Shown: one piece after another, positions 5,170 through 11,815 of the stretch
Position numbering within the stretch: the first letter of the stretch is position 1
How the letters are laid out: every line of letters starts with the position of its first letter
Origin: a virus
Length of the DNA stretch: 37,610 nt
Virus record (IMG/VR): IMGVR_UViG_3300008450_000152
Location: 1 to 37,610 of that record
Direction: 5' to 3' (one strand)
The notes under the pieces: generated by a model
Databases searched by the model: none
Told to the model about the DNA's origin: nothing
Seen by the model: the letters and a program-made list of their open reading frames with translations, nothing else
Made by a program: the position numbers and the translations under genes

Positions 5170-5928
5170 TTATACTTCAAAACTTTCTATCTCCGGCACC
5201 ACCTTGTAATAGTTGCAATAGGATGTAACACGGCAGTTACGGCACTTTTCGTACTCATGGGTAGGCTTCCATCCGGTGTTCTCCCATTGCAAAAGCATGT
5301 TCCTAACTACCTGAATCTCAGACAGATGCACGTCAAGACTATCAGCAGTCAGAATACATTTTATCACCCTGCACCAACCGGCTTTTCCGAACACAAGAAA
5401 GTAGTATGGCAGGTACTCGCCATGCATCTGCTGCCACAGATGGATATAATGTTTAGCCTGCCTCTTGGACGATATTTTGGTCTCAAGATCGGCCCAACCA
5501 TTGAACCTATCGTCGTATTTCGTTTCGGTGTACTTCAGGTCGTAGATGGCCTTGCGCTTGGAATCCTGAATATCGGTAGCCACCATGTCGATAAGCCCGG
5601 ACAATCCATTGCCCTCCACCCGGACCTGCGTAATGGCTTCCTTTAGGTCAATCCCGAGTTCCAGCATCGTCCTCTTGGCTATTGCTGCCAGTTCGTCTAT
5701 ATCCTTTTCAGCCTGGCTCTTGCCCCCGCTCTTCAGCTTCTCAAGTTGCGGTGCTGCGGAGGAACTATCGCCAATAACGCAATACTCGAAATAATGCCCG
5801 CGCTTCATGACATCGGTAGGCTGGATGTCTACCTTCTGAAACCACCGGAGCATAATGGCCTGAGGGCACGGATTTGACAATACCTCATTCATGAGGCTTT
5901 GGCTGATAGGGATTTCACTTGCTTTCAT
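5170..5928 (-). CDS. PD-(D/E)XK nuclease, RecB/Cas4-like exonuclease
   Basis: 252 residues from the chosen start (MKASEIPISQS). Key elements are RGHYFEYCV at about 43-51, which supplies a conserved acidic residue, GLIDMVATD at about 111-119 and AIYDLKYTETK at about 128-138. The last two give the D...DxK metal site of the fold. The C-terminus carries a Cys cluster CRNCRVTSYC; with Cys21 this resembles the iron-sulphur site of Cas4/AddB-type nucleases. A 5' exonuclease working with the annealing-protein candidate at 6964-7491 is the likely role. Earlier in-frame starts up to 5967 lie inside the upstream HTH gene; this start overlaps it by 14 nt. Confidence 0.75.
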   Translation of the reverse strand: MKASEIPISQSLMNEVLSNPCPQAIMLRWFQKVDIQPTDVMKRGHYFEYCVIGDSSSAAPQLEKLKSGGKSQAEKDIDELAAIAKRTMLELGIDLKEAITQVRVEGNGLSGLIDMVATDIQDSKRKAIYDLKYTETKYDDRFNGWADLETKISSKRQAKHYIHLWQQMHGEYLPYYFLVFGKAGWCRVIKCILTADSLDVHLSEIQVVRNMLLQWENTGWKPTHEYEKCRNCRVTSYCNYYKVVPEIESFEV

Positions 5929-6172
5929 CTTCGTTGGTTTGGAGTTTAATTTTCTGGAAAGCGTCATGCAACATCAATTTCCGCATCAGATAGTATTCCT
6001 GCATAATGGCAAACAAATGGCTTGTAACCTTCTTTCGGTGGAATACATTGTAAACCGTCTGCGTGCTCACATTCGCCTTGGCGGCGATTTCCGCGACATC
6101 CGTAGGCTTTTTCAGTTTCTGCCATTCCTCTATGATGGCAAGTTCAAGTTGTTCTGGCTTCATATCTGTCAT
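5915..6172 (-). CDS. small helix-turn-helix protein
   Basis: 85 residues. Residues about 22-50 read KPTDVAEIAAKANVSTQTVYNVFHRKKVT, split here as DVAEIAAKANVS plus TQTVYNVFHRKK, which is a classic helix-turn-helix with the recognition helix in the second piece. The rest is helical and ends acidic. It forms an ATGA overlap with the gene upstream (6169-6172) and overlaps the nuclease downstream by 14 nt. It is probably a transcription regulator of the early block and a possible binder of one of the repeats at the window ends; that link is inference. Confidence 0.65.
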   Translation of the reverse strand: MTDMKPEQLELAIIEEWQKLKKPTDVAEIAAKANVSTQTVYNVFHRKKVTSHLFAIMQEYYLMRKLMLHDAFQKIKLQTNEDESK

Positions 6173-6513
6173 TTTGCGTATGTTTCGATGTAGTATTCTT
6201 CTGCAAGTTGGTTTAACTCTTTCGGAGAATATGCGCTATCGTTATCTCCATTTCTCCACGCATCTATTATTTGTTTCTTCTCATGTTGCTTTGCTACATC
6301 TTCTCTTTCGCACAAGAAGTCTATTAAATTGGCGGTTTTATCATCGCCCGCAAATCTACTAGACTCGGACAATGCCTTGAATTCCGCAAACAATAAATCC
6401 ATTGCTGTTTGTTGTGCCATATTATTAGGTATTGCTGAACTCCACATTTCTTTAATTTGTTCTATAGAAAAACTATCTTTTATGTGTTTTGCTTCATCAA
6501 ATATTTGTGCCAT
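6169..6513 (-). CDS. tandem paralogue 3, YYxETY-tail protein
   Basis: 114 residues and the longest of three neighbouring relatives. It begins MAQIFDEAKHIKD, has an inserted middle part with LLFAEFKALSESSRFAG, and ends QIIDAWRNGDNDS...LAEEYYIETYAK. The tail matches those of the genes at 6515-6742 and 6744-6962. Small proteins with an E-x-I-x-A-W core and a YYNET-type end are frequent in Bacteroidota phages but have no assigned function. Its middle contains a second MAQQTAMDLLFAEF start-like segment, suggesting that it arose by fusion or partial duplication. Confidence 0.65.
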   Translation of the reverse strand: MAQIFDEAKHIKDSFSIEQIKEMWSSAIPNNMAQQTAMDLLFAEFKALSESSRFAGDDKTANLIDFLCEREDVAKQHEKKQIIDAWRNGDNDSAYSPKELNQLAEEYYIETYAK

Positions 6514-6514
6514 A

Positions 6515-6742
6515 TTATTTGCTTTGTTTGTTATAGGTTTCGTTGTAGTCTTCCTGAGCCATTTGCCTCAACTCCTTTCCTGTGTAATACCCGCTGTTAT
6601 TTTGTCCATTCATCCAAGCATCAATGTATTCCTGTTTGTGCATGGCTTTGGCTTTTTCGTAATCTTCGTACAATTCGTTGTATGAGTTTTTGTCAACAAA
6701 CTTTAACTTATCCATCAACCATTCAATGCTTGTTTGTGCCAT
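6515..6742 (-). CDS. tandem paralogue 2, YYxETY-tail protein
   Basis: 75 residues. It starts MAQTSIEWLMDKL and ends QEYIDAWMNGQNNSGYY...MAQEDYNETYNKQSK. The core IDAWMNG and the tail DYNETY align with both neighbours. It is tightly packed (one base to the next gene on each side), as expected for translational coupling in one transcript. No domain is recognised; helical, acidic at the N-terminal half. Function unknown. Confidence 0.65.
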   Translation of the reverse strand: MAQTSIEWLMDKLKFVDKNSYNELYEDYEKAKAMHKQEYIDAWMNGQNNSGYYTGKELRQMAQEDYNETYNKQSK

Positions 6743-6743
6743 G

Positions 6744-6962
6744 TTATTCGGGTTTGAAAGTTTCGTTGTAGTATTGTTCTGCTGCTATTCTTTGTAGTTC
6801 ATTATCCGTAGCCATCCAAGCTTTAACTATCTGCTCCTTCTCCATTGGAAGTAATTCTTCTGCTTTGCTTTTTATGCAAATCCAATCAATACATTGTTGC
6901 TCTTTATCTTTTAATGATATTGCCCATTCAATAAATTCTTGCATTGCCGTTTGTTGTGCCAT
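6744..6962 (-). CDS. tandem paralogue 1, YYxETY-tail protein
   Basis: 72 residues. It starts MAQQTAMQEFIEWAISL, followed by EQIVKAWMATDNE and RIAAEQYYNETFKPE. It is the first of the three tandem relatives after the annealing-protein candidate, one base downstream of its stop. A predicted all-helical protein with no catalytic motif. Function unknown; conservation of the W and the YYNET tail across the three copies suggests that these residues matter for a shared partner. Confidence 0.65.
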   Translation of the reverse strand: MAQQTAMQEFIEWAISLKDKEQQCIDWICIKSKAEELLPMEKEQIVKAWMATDNELQRIAAEQYYNETFKPE

Positions 6963-6963
6963 A

Positions 6964-7491
6964 TTACTGGTTTAAGGTTTTAGAATCGGTATCAAAAGGA
7001 GCATAGGCATCTTCCACCTTCCGGTTCAAATCAGCACCGAAGATGGCACCTATCTTCTTGGCGGCATTCTTGACAGCAAAGGCATAGGCCGCAGGAAGGT
7101 TCTTATGCAAGGCATCCTTCTTCTTTGTCTGCATGAACTGATCTACCGGAGAACCACTGTTTTGCTGGACGGGAACGGCAGCAATGCCATCGTAGAACAG
7201 CCAGTCCTTCAGTATCGGATGATACACATGGATGCGAACCTGGACCGTAATCTCGTTCACAATCATTCGGTAGTCAACAATTTCAATTCGATACAGGCCG
7301 AAGAAGTATTTTTTGAGCAGATTCTCAATAACACCAATGGGAAGATGCTGGAAGGTCTGGCCACCGATGTTCTCTGTGTAGACGCGCTTAGGCTTGGCAT
7401 TAAGGGCCTTTTGAAAGGCTTGCAGGCTATTTACCTGCTCTGTGGATAGGGGTGCCAATTCCCCCGGTCTTTGGGTTGTTGCAAGTTCCAT
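6964..7491 (-). CDS. putative single-strand annealing protein (Rad52/ERF-like)
   Basis: 175 residues. A beta-rich centre (about 60-120: GLYRIEIVDYRMIVNEITVQV, then HVYHPILKDWLFYDGIAAVPV) is followed by DALHKNLPAAYAFAVKNAAKKI, then GAIFGADLNR. The order of a helix, a set of strands describing binding of DNA and an A-x-K-N-A-A-K-K-I-G...FG..LN helix is what I expect of phage recombinases of the Rad52 or ERF superfamily. The nuclease at 5170-5928 would be its exonuclease partner. I do not recognise the exact family, so the call rests on pattern and context. Confidence 0.5.
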   Translation of the reverse strand: MELATTQRPGELAPLSTEQVNSLQAFQKALNAKPKRVYTENIGGQTFQHLPIGVIENLLKKYFFGLYRIEIVDYRMIVNEITVQVRIHVYHPILKDWLFYDGIAAVPVQQNSGSPVDQFMQTKKKDALHKNLPAAYAFAVKNAAKKIGAIFGADLNRKVEDAYAPFDTDSKTLNQ

Positions 7492-7499
7492 ATCGTAGT

Positions 7500-7715
7500 T
7501 TAATAGTGAAGAAGACTAATATAACAGGTCCAGTTCTTCCCCTTGAGTTGGGGCTGTAATTGCTTCACAAATGCCTTGGCGTAACTTGGTCCGTCGGATG
7601 CCATCTCAATTTCCATTTCTCGGTACACCTTACCATCCACTTCGACCACAACCTTGGCTACCTCGGTGTAGCGATTATTGATCTTGTTGTCCGCTACCGT
7701 CTTCAGTTTCTTCAT
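7500..7715 (-). CDS. hypothetical small protein
   Basis: 71 residues beginning MKKLKTVADNKINNRYTEVA. The body looks like a small alpha/beta fold with strands VAKVVVEVDGK and WTCYISLLHY around a helix. No family recognised. It overlaps the end of the preceding regulator gene by 41 nt and is eight bases ahead of the annealing-protein candidate, so it is probably co-expressed with it. Composition and strand agree with its neighbours. Confidence 0.55.
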   Translation of the reverse strand: MKKLKTVADNKINNRYTEVAKVVVEVDGKVYREMEIEMASDGPSYAKAFVKQLQPQLKGKNWTCYISLLHY

Positions 7716-8016
7716 ACATCGAAATCATATCGTTTACGGAAGGCACATCTGCCACAGGGACTACCTCCCCATCTACCTGATCAAGCCTCTTGGAAACATA
7801 GTTCATAGCCTGCGACTCCTGCCGTTTCCTGCGCTCGAAATACTCTACCACCTGCGCTTGGATGGCAGGGTTTACCTCCATGCCAGTCAGATGCTTTTGC
7901 AGGGTCGGAAACGACAGGCACAGCATATTCTGCAACCTCAATTTGTCTCCCCTTCGGTAATTTTTGGACACATAGTTACGAAACTTCCAGTCAATCTCCT
8001 TTACTTTTTCAAACAT
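7675..8016 (-). CDS. first early gene, possible small regulator
   Basis: 113 residues from the chosen start (MFEKVKEIDWKFRNYV). The N-terminal 70 residues are basic and helical, with RRGDKLRLQNMLCLSFPTLQ, then KHLTGMEVNPAIQAQVVEYF, which reads like a helix-turn-helix of the Cro/XRE sort with the loop following LSFPTLQKHL. The C-terminal 40 residues are acidic. The frame is open to 8112, but that extension covers a terminator and the promoter at 8034-8041, so the start at 8016 is clearly better. Being promoter-proximal, it may regulate the early block. Assignment as HTH is tentative. Confidence 0.6.
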   Translation of the reverse strand: MFEKVKEIDWKFRNYVSKNYRRGDKLRLQNMLCLSFPTLQKHLTGMEVNPAIQAQVVEYFERRKRQESQAMNYVSKRLDQVDGEVVPVADVPSVNDMISMYEETEDGSGQQDQ

Positions 8017-8033
8017 TTCAACATCATTTTCAG

Positions 8034-8041
8034 CAAAACTA
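8034..8041 (-). promoter_or_regulatory. early promoter, Bacteroidota -7 box
   Basis: TAGTTTTG on the minus strand matches the Bacteroidota consensus TAnnTTTG exactly and lies 17 nt before the ATG at 8016. A T-rich stretch (TTTT) lies at the -33 position. It sits just after the terminator at 8056-8084, which is where a promoter for a new leftward unit is expected. Confidence 0.6.
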
Positions 8042-8055
8042 AGGCATATTTTAAT

Positions 8056-8084
8056 AAAAAAACCACTGGATAGACATCCAATGG
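8056..8084 (-). terminator. strong intrinsic terminator ending the late operon
   Basis: On the minus strand CCATTGGAT, loop GTCT and ATCCAGTGG form a 9-bp stem with one G-U pair (8063-8084), followed by TTTTTTT. Placed between the lysis cassette and the early promoter, it stops late transcripts from running into the early genes. Confidence 0.75.
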
Positions 8085-8112
8085 TTAAATGTTCCCAAAA
8101 AACACAACGCAT

Positions 8113-8140
8113 GAAAGAAACCAGGTATAGAAATACCCGG
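8113..8140 (-). terminator. intrinsic terminator behind the spanin gene
   Basis: On the minus strand CCGGGTAT/ATACCTGG form an 8-bp stem with one G-U pair around TTCT (8121-8140), followed by TTTCTTTC. It is the first of two consecutive terminators after the lysis cassette. The TTTCTA loop sequence is shared with hairpins at 1578-1599 and 1831-1854. Confidence 0.6.
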
Positions 8141-8214
8141 TTTTCTACGATATATGCCAGAAACAGAGATAATATCTAACGAAATCCATCATTGTTTGAC
8201 GGATATATCATGCA

Positions 8215-8706
8215 CTATTTGAGAATCTTGAGCATAATGTAGCATATAACTACCGAAATCAGGCCAAACAAGGCCCACATATACCCATTAGCCTTCCTTT
8301 TGGCTGCACTATACCTATCCTCCAAGATGATGTTTTTGTCCCTGTATTGCGCATACTCAAGACAATCGCTCACCTTTTGGATGATTGTATCCCGGACATA
8401 AGCCGTAGTGAGATACTCGCGCCACTTCGTCTTTGTGATGAATACCGTGTCATTCAACCACACCGTGTCCACGTAGATATTTTCGTTGACGATTGTGTCA
8501 GTGTGGTAAATGGTGTCACCCGGTAGGTACAGCGTGTCGGCCCGTGGCGGGTTCCGGCGCAGGTACTCGGACACGGCAGCATCAAGCCTTTCCTGCCGCT
8601 TCATTGCCCGCTTAATTGGGTCACAGCTGGACAGTAGCAGGAGGAACAATGCAGCCACAAACAGGCAGAATGCCCTTATCACCCAGTCGGCTTGTCGGTC
8701 AGTCAC
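8215..8706 (-). CDS. unimolecular spanin-like lipoprotein
   Basis: 163 residues from a GTG start that forms a GTGA overlap with the holin stop. The N-terminus is a lipoprotein signal: hydrophobic FCLFVAALFLLLLSSC with lipobox Cys28. The central part is strand-rich with repeated D-T pairs (DTLYLPGDTIYHTDTIV, then VDTVWLNDTVFI). The C-terminus is a membrane segment, MWALFGLISVVICYIMLKIL. Outer-membrane anchor plus inner-membrane helix in one chain is the layout of u-spanins, which fuse the two membranes in the last lysis step. The frame runs upstream to 8805 inside the holin gene. The stop is TAG. Confidence 0.72.
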   Translation of the reverse strand: MTDRQADWVIRAFCLFVAALFLLLLSSCDPIKRAMKRQERLDAAVSEYLRRNPPRADTLYLPGDTIYHTDTIVNENIYVDTVWLNDTVFITKTKWREYLTTAYVRDTIIQKVSDCLEYAQYRDKNIILEDRYSAAKRKANGYMWALFGLISVVICYIMLKILK

Positions 8707-8930
8707 TTCTCGGCCTTGAACAGTTGCTCCTGACTGTTGGTGAACAGGTTTTTCAGCAGGTAGGAAACGATGGCGGCCCCGGCCATCTTGGCGATATTGC
8801 CCCACTGGTCGGCGGTCGGCAGTTCACCTGCTTCAAGGATAGTCTGCACAGAGCCGAGGACGGCCACCAAGGCAGCGACAACAAGGCCTTTTACAAGGTC
8901 TTTGGCGTTCAATGAAAGGAAGCTACTCAT
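8703..8930 (-). CDS. putative holin
   Basis: 75 residues with two likely membrane segments: LVKGLVVAALVAVLGSVQTI (about 12-31) and MAGAAIVSYLLKNLF (about 49-63), separated by a polar loop with ELPTADQWG, and a charged tail. Small size, two membrane helices and direct coupling to the spanin gene fit a holin that would release the endolysin through the inner membrane. The endolysin itself is encoded far away at 35017-35517. Some Bacteroidota phage holins look like this, but there is no catalytic motif to prove it. Confidence 0.68.
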   Translation of the reverse strand: MSSFLSLNAKDLVKGLVVAALVAVLGSVQTILEAGELPTADQWGNIAKMAGAAIVSYLLKNLFTNSQEQLFKAEK

Positions 8931-8943
8931 ATTGTATTGGTTT

Positions 8944-9153
8944 TTATGCGCGGTCTGCTTTGTCTTTCAGGTCAAGGGCTATCTGATGGATGGCCTTGAT
9001 GATCTGGTCCAATTTCTCATTCATCGCCTTGTCGGTCTGTTCCAGGCTTTTCACCCTAACGTCCAGTTCCTTCAATTTCAGTTCCATCCTGACGTAGATA
9101 CCGATCAGGCACCCGACCATCCCGATGCCCCACATGATGACACCCATTTCCAT
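8944..9153 (-). CDS. small membrane/coiled-coil protein of the lysis region
   Basis: 69 residues: an N-terminal membrane helix (MGVIMWGIGMVGCLIGIYV) followed by a coiled coil (KLKELDVRVKSLEQTDKAM, then NEKLDQIIKAIHQIAL). This layout is a mirror of XhlA-type haemolysin proteins, which carry the coiled coil first. It lies just upstream of the holin gene, so a role as holin partner or as a tail-associated anchor is plausible. Translation starts one base ahead of the previous gene's stop region and there is no SD. Confidence 0.55.
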   Translation of the reverse strand: MEMGVIMWGIGMVGCLIGIYVRMELKLKELDVRVKSLEQTDKAMNEKLDQIIKAIHQIALDLKDKADRA

Positions 9154-9154
9154 C

Positions 9155-9664
9155 TTATCCGACCTTATTAACGGTTACAATTAGTGAAGGGATGGCAGGA
9201 CGTGTGGGGTTGGATTGGGCTGCGATGTAGTCCAATCGAATGTCAACGTCAGGTGAATGCCAGCACAGCTCATAATAGTCCCCGGCACCGGCACTCACAA
9301 ATAAGTTCCATGCGGCCACAAAGTTGCCGTTGTTGCCCAATACGGTGAACTGTGTGTTTGTATTGGCCACATTGTTGCCGTTCTTGCACAACCAAATGTC
9401 CACGATATCATCACCTCCGTCGGTCTTTGCAAGTTGGGCTGAGAACTGGATGTTGTAGATACCGGGGTTTGCAATCGTGATACGTGAATTGCTGACGATG
9501 CTGACCCCGTATGAAAGGTCTGTGACGTTCAGCGTCATCTTGTTCACCGATGTAGCACCAGCGTTTGTCTGATCGGCAGTCGAATAGAAAGAGCCATAAT
9601 AGCGCAACTCCCCTACATAGACATTTACCGAGCTATCGGTAACTGAAAGATTTACGTCACTCAT
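9155..9664 (-). CDS. C1q/TNF-like jelly-roll protein, possible receptor-binding head
   Basis: 169 residues, almost all strand and loop. Patterns are GSFYSTADQTNAGATSVNKM, then MTLNVTDLSYGVSIVSNSRI, then TIANPGIYNIQFSAQLAK and a C-terminal PSLIVTVNKVG. The triplet of a D-quality strand, S-R-I-T-I-A-N-P-G-I-Y-N-I-Q-F-S-A and the closing I-V-T-V strand is typical of phage trimeric C1q-like tips. It probably binds the host surface at the tail tip or a fibre end. It forms an ATGA overlap with the gene before it. Confidence 0.62.
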   Translation of the reverse strand: MSDVNLSVTDSSVNVYVGELRYYGSFYSTADQTNAGATSVNKMTLNVTDLSYGVSIVSNSRITIANPGIYNIQFSAQLAKTDGGDDIVDIWLCKNGNNVANTNTQFTVLGNNGNFVAAWNLFVSAGAGDYYELCWHSPDVDIRLDYIAAQSNPTRPAIPSLIVTVNKVG

Positions 9665-9999
9665 AGCGTAATGTCCTCCATGACCACAAAAGGCCCTTTG
9701 ACGTAAGTAGTTACAACCCCGGATGTGAAAGTTGCCTGCAAATCATAGAAATAGGTGCAACCATCGGTTATAGGTACCACCTTAGATACCGTTACAACAT
9801 TGTTGTTAGCCCCTCCAACAGTCAGGCCATCGCCATCAGTTAAGGTCATTTTAACCTCACCATCAGGCTTTGTGCGCACTTCCATCTTCATGGTTGCATT
9901 GGCCAACGATATAGGAAGATTGCTTCCATCGTTTATGGTAAACGTCAGTTGCAGGGTATCGTTCCTATATGCCCGTATCGTGTAGATCCCAGGTGTCAT
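9661..9999 (-). CDS. BppU-like/immunoglobulin-fold tail accessory protein
   Basis: 112 residues. It begins MTPGIYTIRAYRNDTLQLTF and continues with strands and the phrase SKVVPITDGCTYFYDLQATF, then GPFVVMEDITL. This is the pattern of an N-terminal BppU-type or Ig-like phage domain that links fibres to the baseplate. The start forms an ATGA overlap with the preceding gene and the end does the same with the C1q-like gene, so the three are translationally coupled. Attachment of the C1q-like tip to the tail is a reasonable inference. Confidence 0.55.
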   Translation of the reverse strand: MTPGIYTIRAYRNDTLQLTFTINDGSNLPISLANATMKMEVRTKPDGEVKMTLTDGDGLTVGGANNNVVTVSKVVPITDGCTYFYDLQATFTSGVVTTYVKGPFVVMEDITL

Positions 10000-10466
10000 A
10001 ATTTATGGATGATGATGGTAATGTCGTGTGGTGCGACTTGATTCCCACCAAAATAAGGCCCAAGAGCATATCCAAACCTTTGACCTTGAACAGGTACAGT
10101 ATATGCTATTCCTCGACCCTGCACCGCTAAATTATGATAATTAGCGGAAGGCAATATGAGAAACGTGTGCCGCATGCCAATCTTAACGTAGCCAAGATAT
10201 TTAGATGCCCGTTGACCCTTACTATACCAATAGGCAAATATATTTATGTCATCACCTTTCAGATAGTTCCACCCGAACCGGACACTATTTTGATGATGAT
10301 GCGGCCAGTACGCAATGCCGAACAGTTTGTTTATGTCACCTTGATCTTCCTTGCCGATGTCGTACATGCAGGAGTCGGTGAACATCACATCATAGCGAAT
10401 GACCTGCATCTGCCATTGCAGCGCAGGCCATCGGAATGGTGCGTGGTGTCCGGCTTTGATTGTCAT
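9996..10466 (-). CDS. conserved hypothetical protein, NKLFGIAYW family
   Basis: 156 residues rich in Tyr, Trp and His. Distinct segments are DVMFTDSCMYDIGKEDQGDI, then NKLFGIAYWPHHHQNSVRFG, then WNYLKGDDINIFAYWYSKGQ and KIGMRHTFLI. I recognise this pattern (...DxxDxNKLFG...HxxSARFGW...) from proteins of Bacteroidota phages and genomes, but no function has been tied to it that I know. It is coupled by ATGA overlaps to both neighbours, so it is made with the small virion-accessory set. The aromatic clusters suggest an extracellular or virion surface role. Confidence 0.6.
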   Translation of the reverse strand: MTIKAGHHAPFRWPALQWQMQVIRYDVMFTDSCMYDIGKEDQGDINKLFGIAYWPHHHQNSVRFGWNYLKGDDINIFAYWYSKGQRASKYLGYVKIGMRHTFLILPSANYHNLAVQGRGIAYTVPVQGQRFGYALGPYFGGNQVAPHDITIIIHKL

Positions 10467-10855
10467 TGCTTGGACGTGGTTGCCGTTGCTGCTGCTCTTG
10501 CTGCCTGTATAGCTTGGACCTGCGCCCTGCGTGCGAGGTTCAGTTGCTGTATGACCCAGTTAGTGGCCCGCTGCGCGTGGTTGTTCTGGGTCGAGTATTG
10601 CGTGTAGTCGGCACCCGTCATTTTCAGGAATCCCTGCGCCAAAGATGCACCCGTCGAGTCCTTCAGCGTGTAGCGGAAGTTCGCGGTGGTGGCGAGGTCA
10701 TCCTCGACGCAGTCAACGTCGATGAGCGATGCATCGACCTGCTTGCCGTCCACCCATACCTTGAACTTTGCCACGGGAACAGGTCGCTTCCCTGTGCTGT
10801 CCTGAGCGCATGCGAACGAAATGAGACCCGCGAGAATCATTACTACCTTCTTCAT
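10463..10855 (-). CDS. secreted hypothetical protein
   Basis: 130 residues with an N-terminal signal peptide: MKKVVMILAGLISFACA, cleavage probable after ACA or at the Cys (the lipobox fit is poor). The body has FKVWVDGKQVDASLIDVDCV and a later TLKDSTGASLAQGFLKMTG, and the C-terminus is an Ala/Gln-rich helix. No family recognised. Its Ala-rich tail and the signal peptide suggest an exported structural or surface protein. It is coupled by ATGA to both neighbours. Confidence 0.55.
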   Translation of the reverse strand: MKKVVMILAGLISFACAQDSTGKRPVPVAKFKVWVDGKQVDASLIDVDCVEDDLATTANFRYTLKDSTGASLAQGFLKMTGADYTQYSTQNNHAQRATNWVIQQLNLARRAQVQAIQAARAAATATTSKQ

Positions 10856-11058
10856 TTCTTATCGGTTTTGTTTTGTTCGTTGACTTGTTGGACGAGCTTG
10901 AAACGGATGACCTCTGCCTTCTTTGCAGGAAGTTCACCGAGAGCGTCATAAATGGTCTGCGTCTCTTCTGCCGTGAACTCCAACTTGTAGGTCTTGGTCT
11001 GCTGCGGCGCGAAAGCCATGAGGGCTAGGATGCCCACGATTGCTAGTGTTCGCTTCAT
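10852..11058 (-). CDS. small exported hypothetical protein
   Basis: 68 residues: a signal peptide (MKRTLAIVGILALMAFA) and a short helical domain reading KTYKLEFTAEETQTIYDALG, then ELPAKKAEVIRFKLV. The ETQTIYDALGELPAK type of segment is familiar from small Bacteroidota phage proteins of unknown function. It follows the fibre gene and forms an ATGA overlap with the next gene. With two exported small proteins side by side, a job in the periplasm or at the cell surface is possible, for example exclusion of other phages; that is speculation. Confidence 0.55.
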   Translation of the reverse strand: MKRTLAIVGILALMAFAPQQTKTYKLEFTAEETQTIYDALGELPAKKAEVIRFKLVQQVNEQNKTDKK

Positions 11059-11068
11059 TTTTTTATGT

Positions 11069-11761
11069 TTAGTGTAAGTCTACCCATGTAGTACCGTTGT
11101 AAACTTTTAGTTTATTGTCGTCGGTGTCGTAATAAACGGTTCCGGCTTCTGCGTTAGGTGCTGCGGATTGTCCTACGAACTTCAAGCCTCCGTTTTCGTG
11201 TATGCGGAGCCTCTCTGTACTATTCGTACCAAACTGCAATGTTTTTGTGTTCCCTGCGCTGTACACCTGCATGAGCATCGTTCCGCTTGCGTTGGTCTCG
11301 ATATTCAATCCGGGATTATCTGTTCCGTCAATAGTTCGGAACTCTGCGAGCACTCCTTGCGTTGCTTGTCTTACGGCTAACTTATATGCGGGCGATGTCG
11401 TTCCGATTCCAACATTCCCACTACTCGCTGCCAATACCGCACCTGTGGTATTGTAGATACTTCCCGCAACCTGAAGGGCGTATGCTCCTGCGTCGGTGGT
11501 GGTGCCGATCAGGAGTTCGCCAGCAGTATTTAACGTCAACCTGAATGCCGCGGCAGTAGCGTCATACACGTTCCAATTCGCATCACCATTTCCGCCGACA
11601 CCTGTCCACCATATTTGCGCGCCTCGTGTTTGTCGAATGATTGCAGCATTCGTAGAATTAGGTACTTGGTCAAAAAAAGCATTTCCCGAACTTTCTTGGA
11701 AAAAAGTGCCTGTTCGTACTCGCATTGTACCAGATACATCCAATGTATATGCAGGGTTCAC
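11069..11761 (-). CDS. C-terminal part of the tail fibre, behind an in-frame TAG
   Basis: 230 residues from the first Met (MNPAYTLDVSGTMRV). It is in the same frame as the fibre gene upstream, separated only by the TAG at 11816-11818 and 18 sense codons. It carries the fourth DAGAYALQVAGSIYNTT module and ends with a fibre-type tip reading GTVYYDTDDNKLKVYNGTTW. So it is either the detached end of an interrupted fibre or is made by amber suppression, or it starts internally. Read through, the fibre would be 882 codons. The tip is where receptor contact would be expected. Confidence 0.65.
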   Translation of the reverse strand: MNPAYTLDVSGTMRVRTGTFFQESSGNAFFDQVPNSTNAAIIRQTRGAQIWWTGVGGNGDANWNVYDATAAAFRLTLNTAGELLIGTTTDAGAYALQVAGSIYNTTGAVLAASSGNVGIGTTSPAYKLAVRQATQGVLAEFRTIDGTDNPGLNIETNASGTMLMQVYSAGNTKTLQFGTNSTERLRIHENGGLKFVGQSAAPNAEAGTVYYDTDDNKLKVYNGTTWVDLH

Positions 11762-11815
11762 CGTTCCAATGCCTACGCTGCCACTTGTATGCGCGAAGAC
11801 AGCACCTGATGTATT

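Noticed and set aside
8017-8112. N-terminal extension of the first early gene
   Set aside because: It would contain a terminator and the promoter at 8034-8041, so translation from 8112 is not expected.
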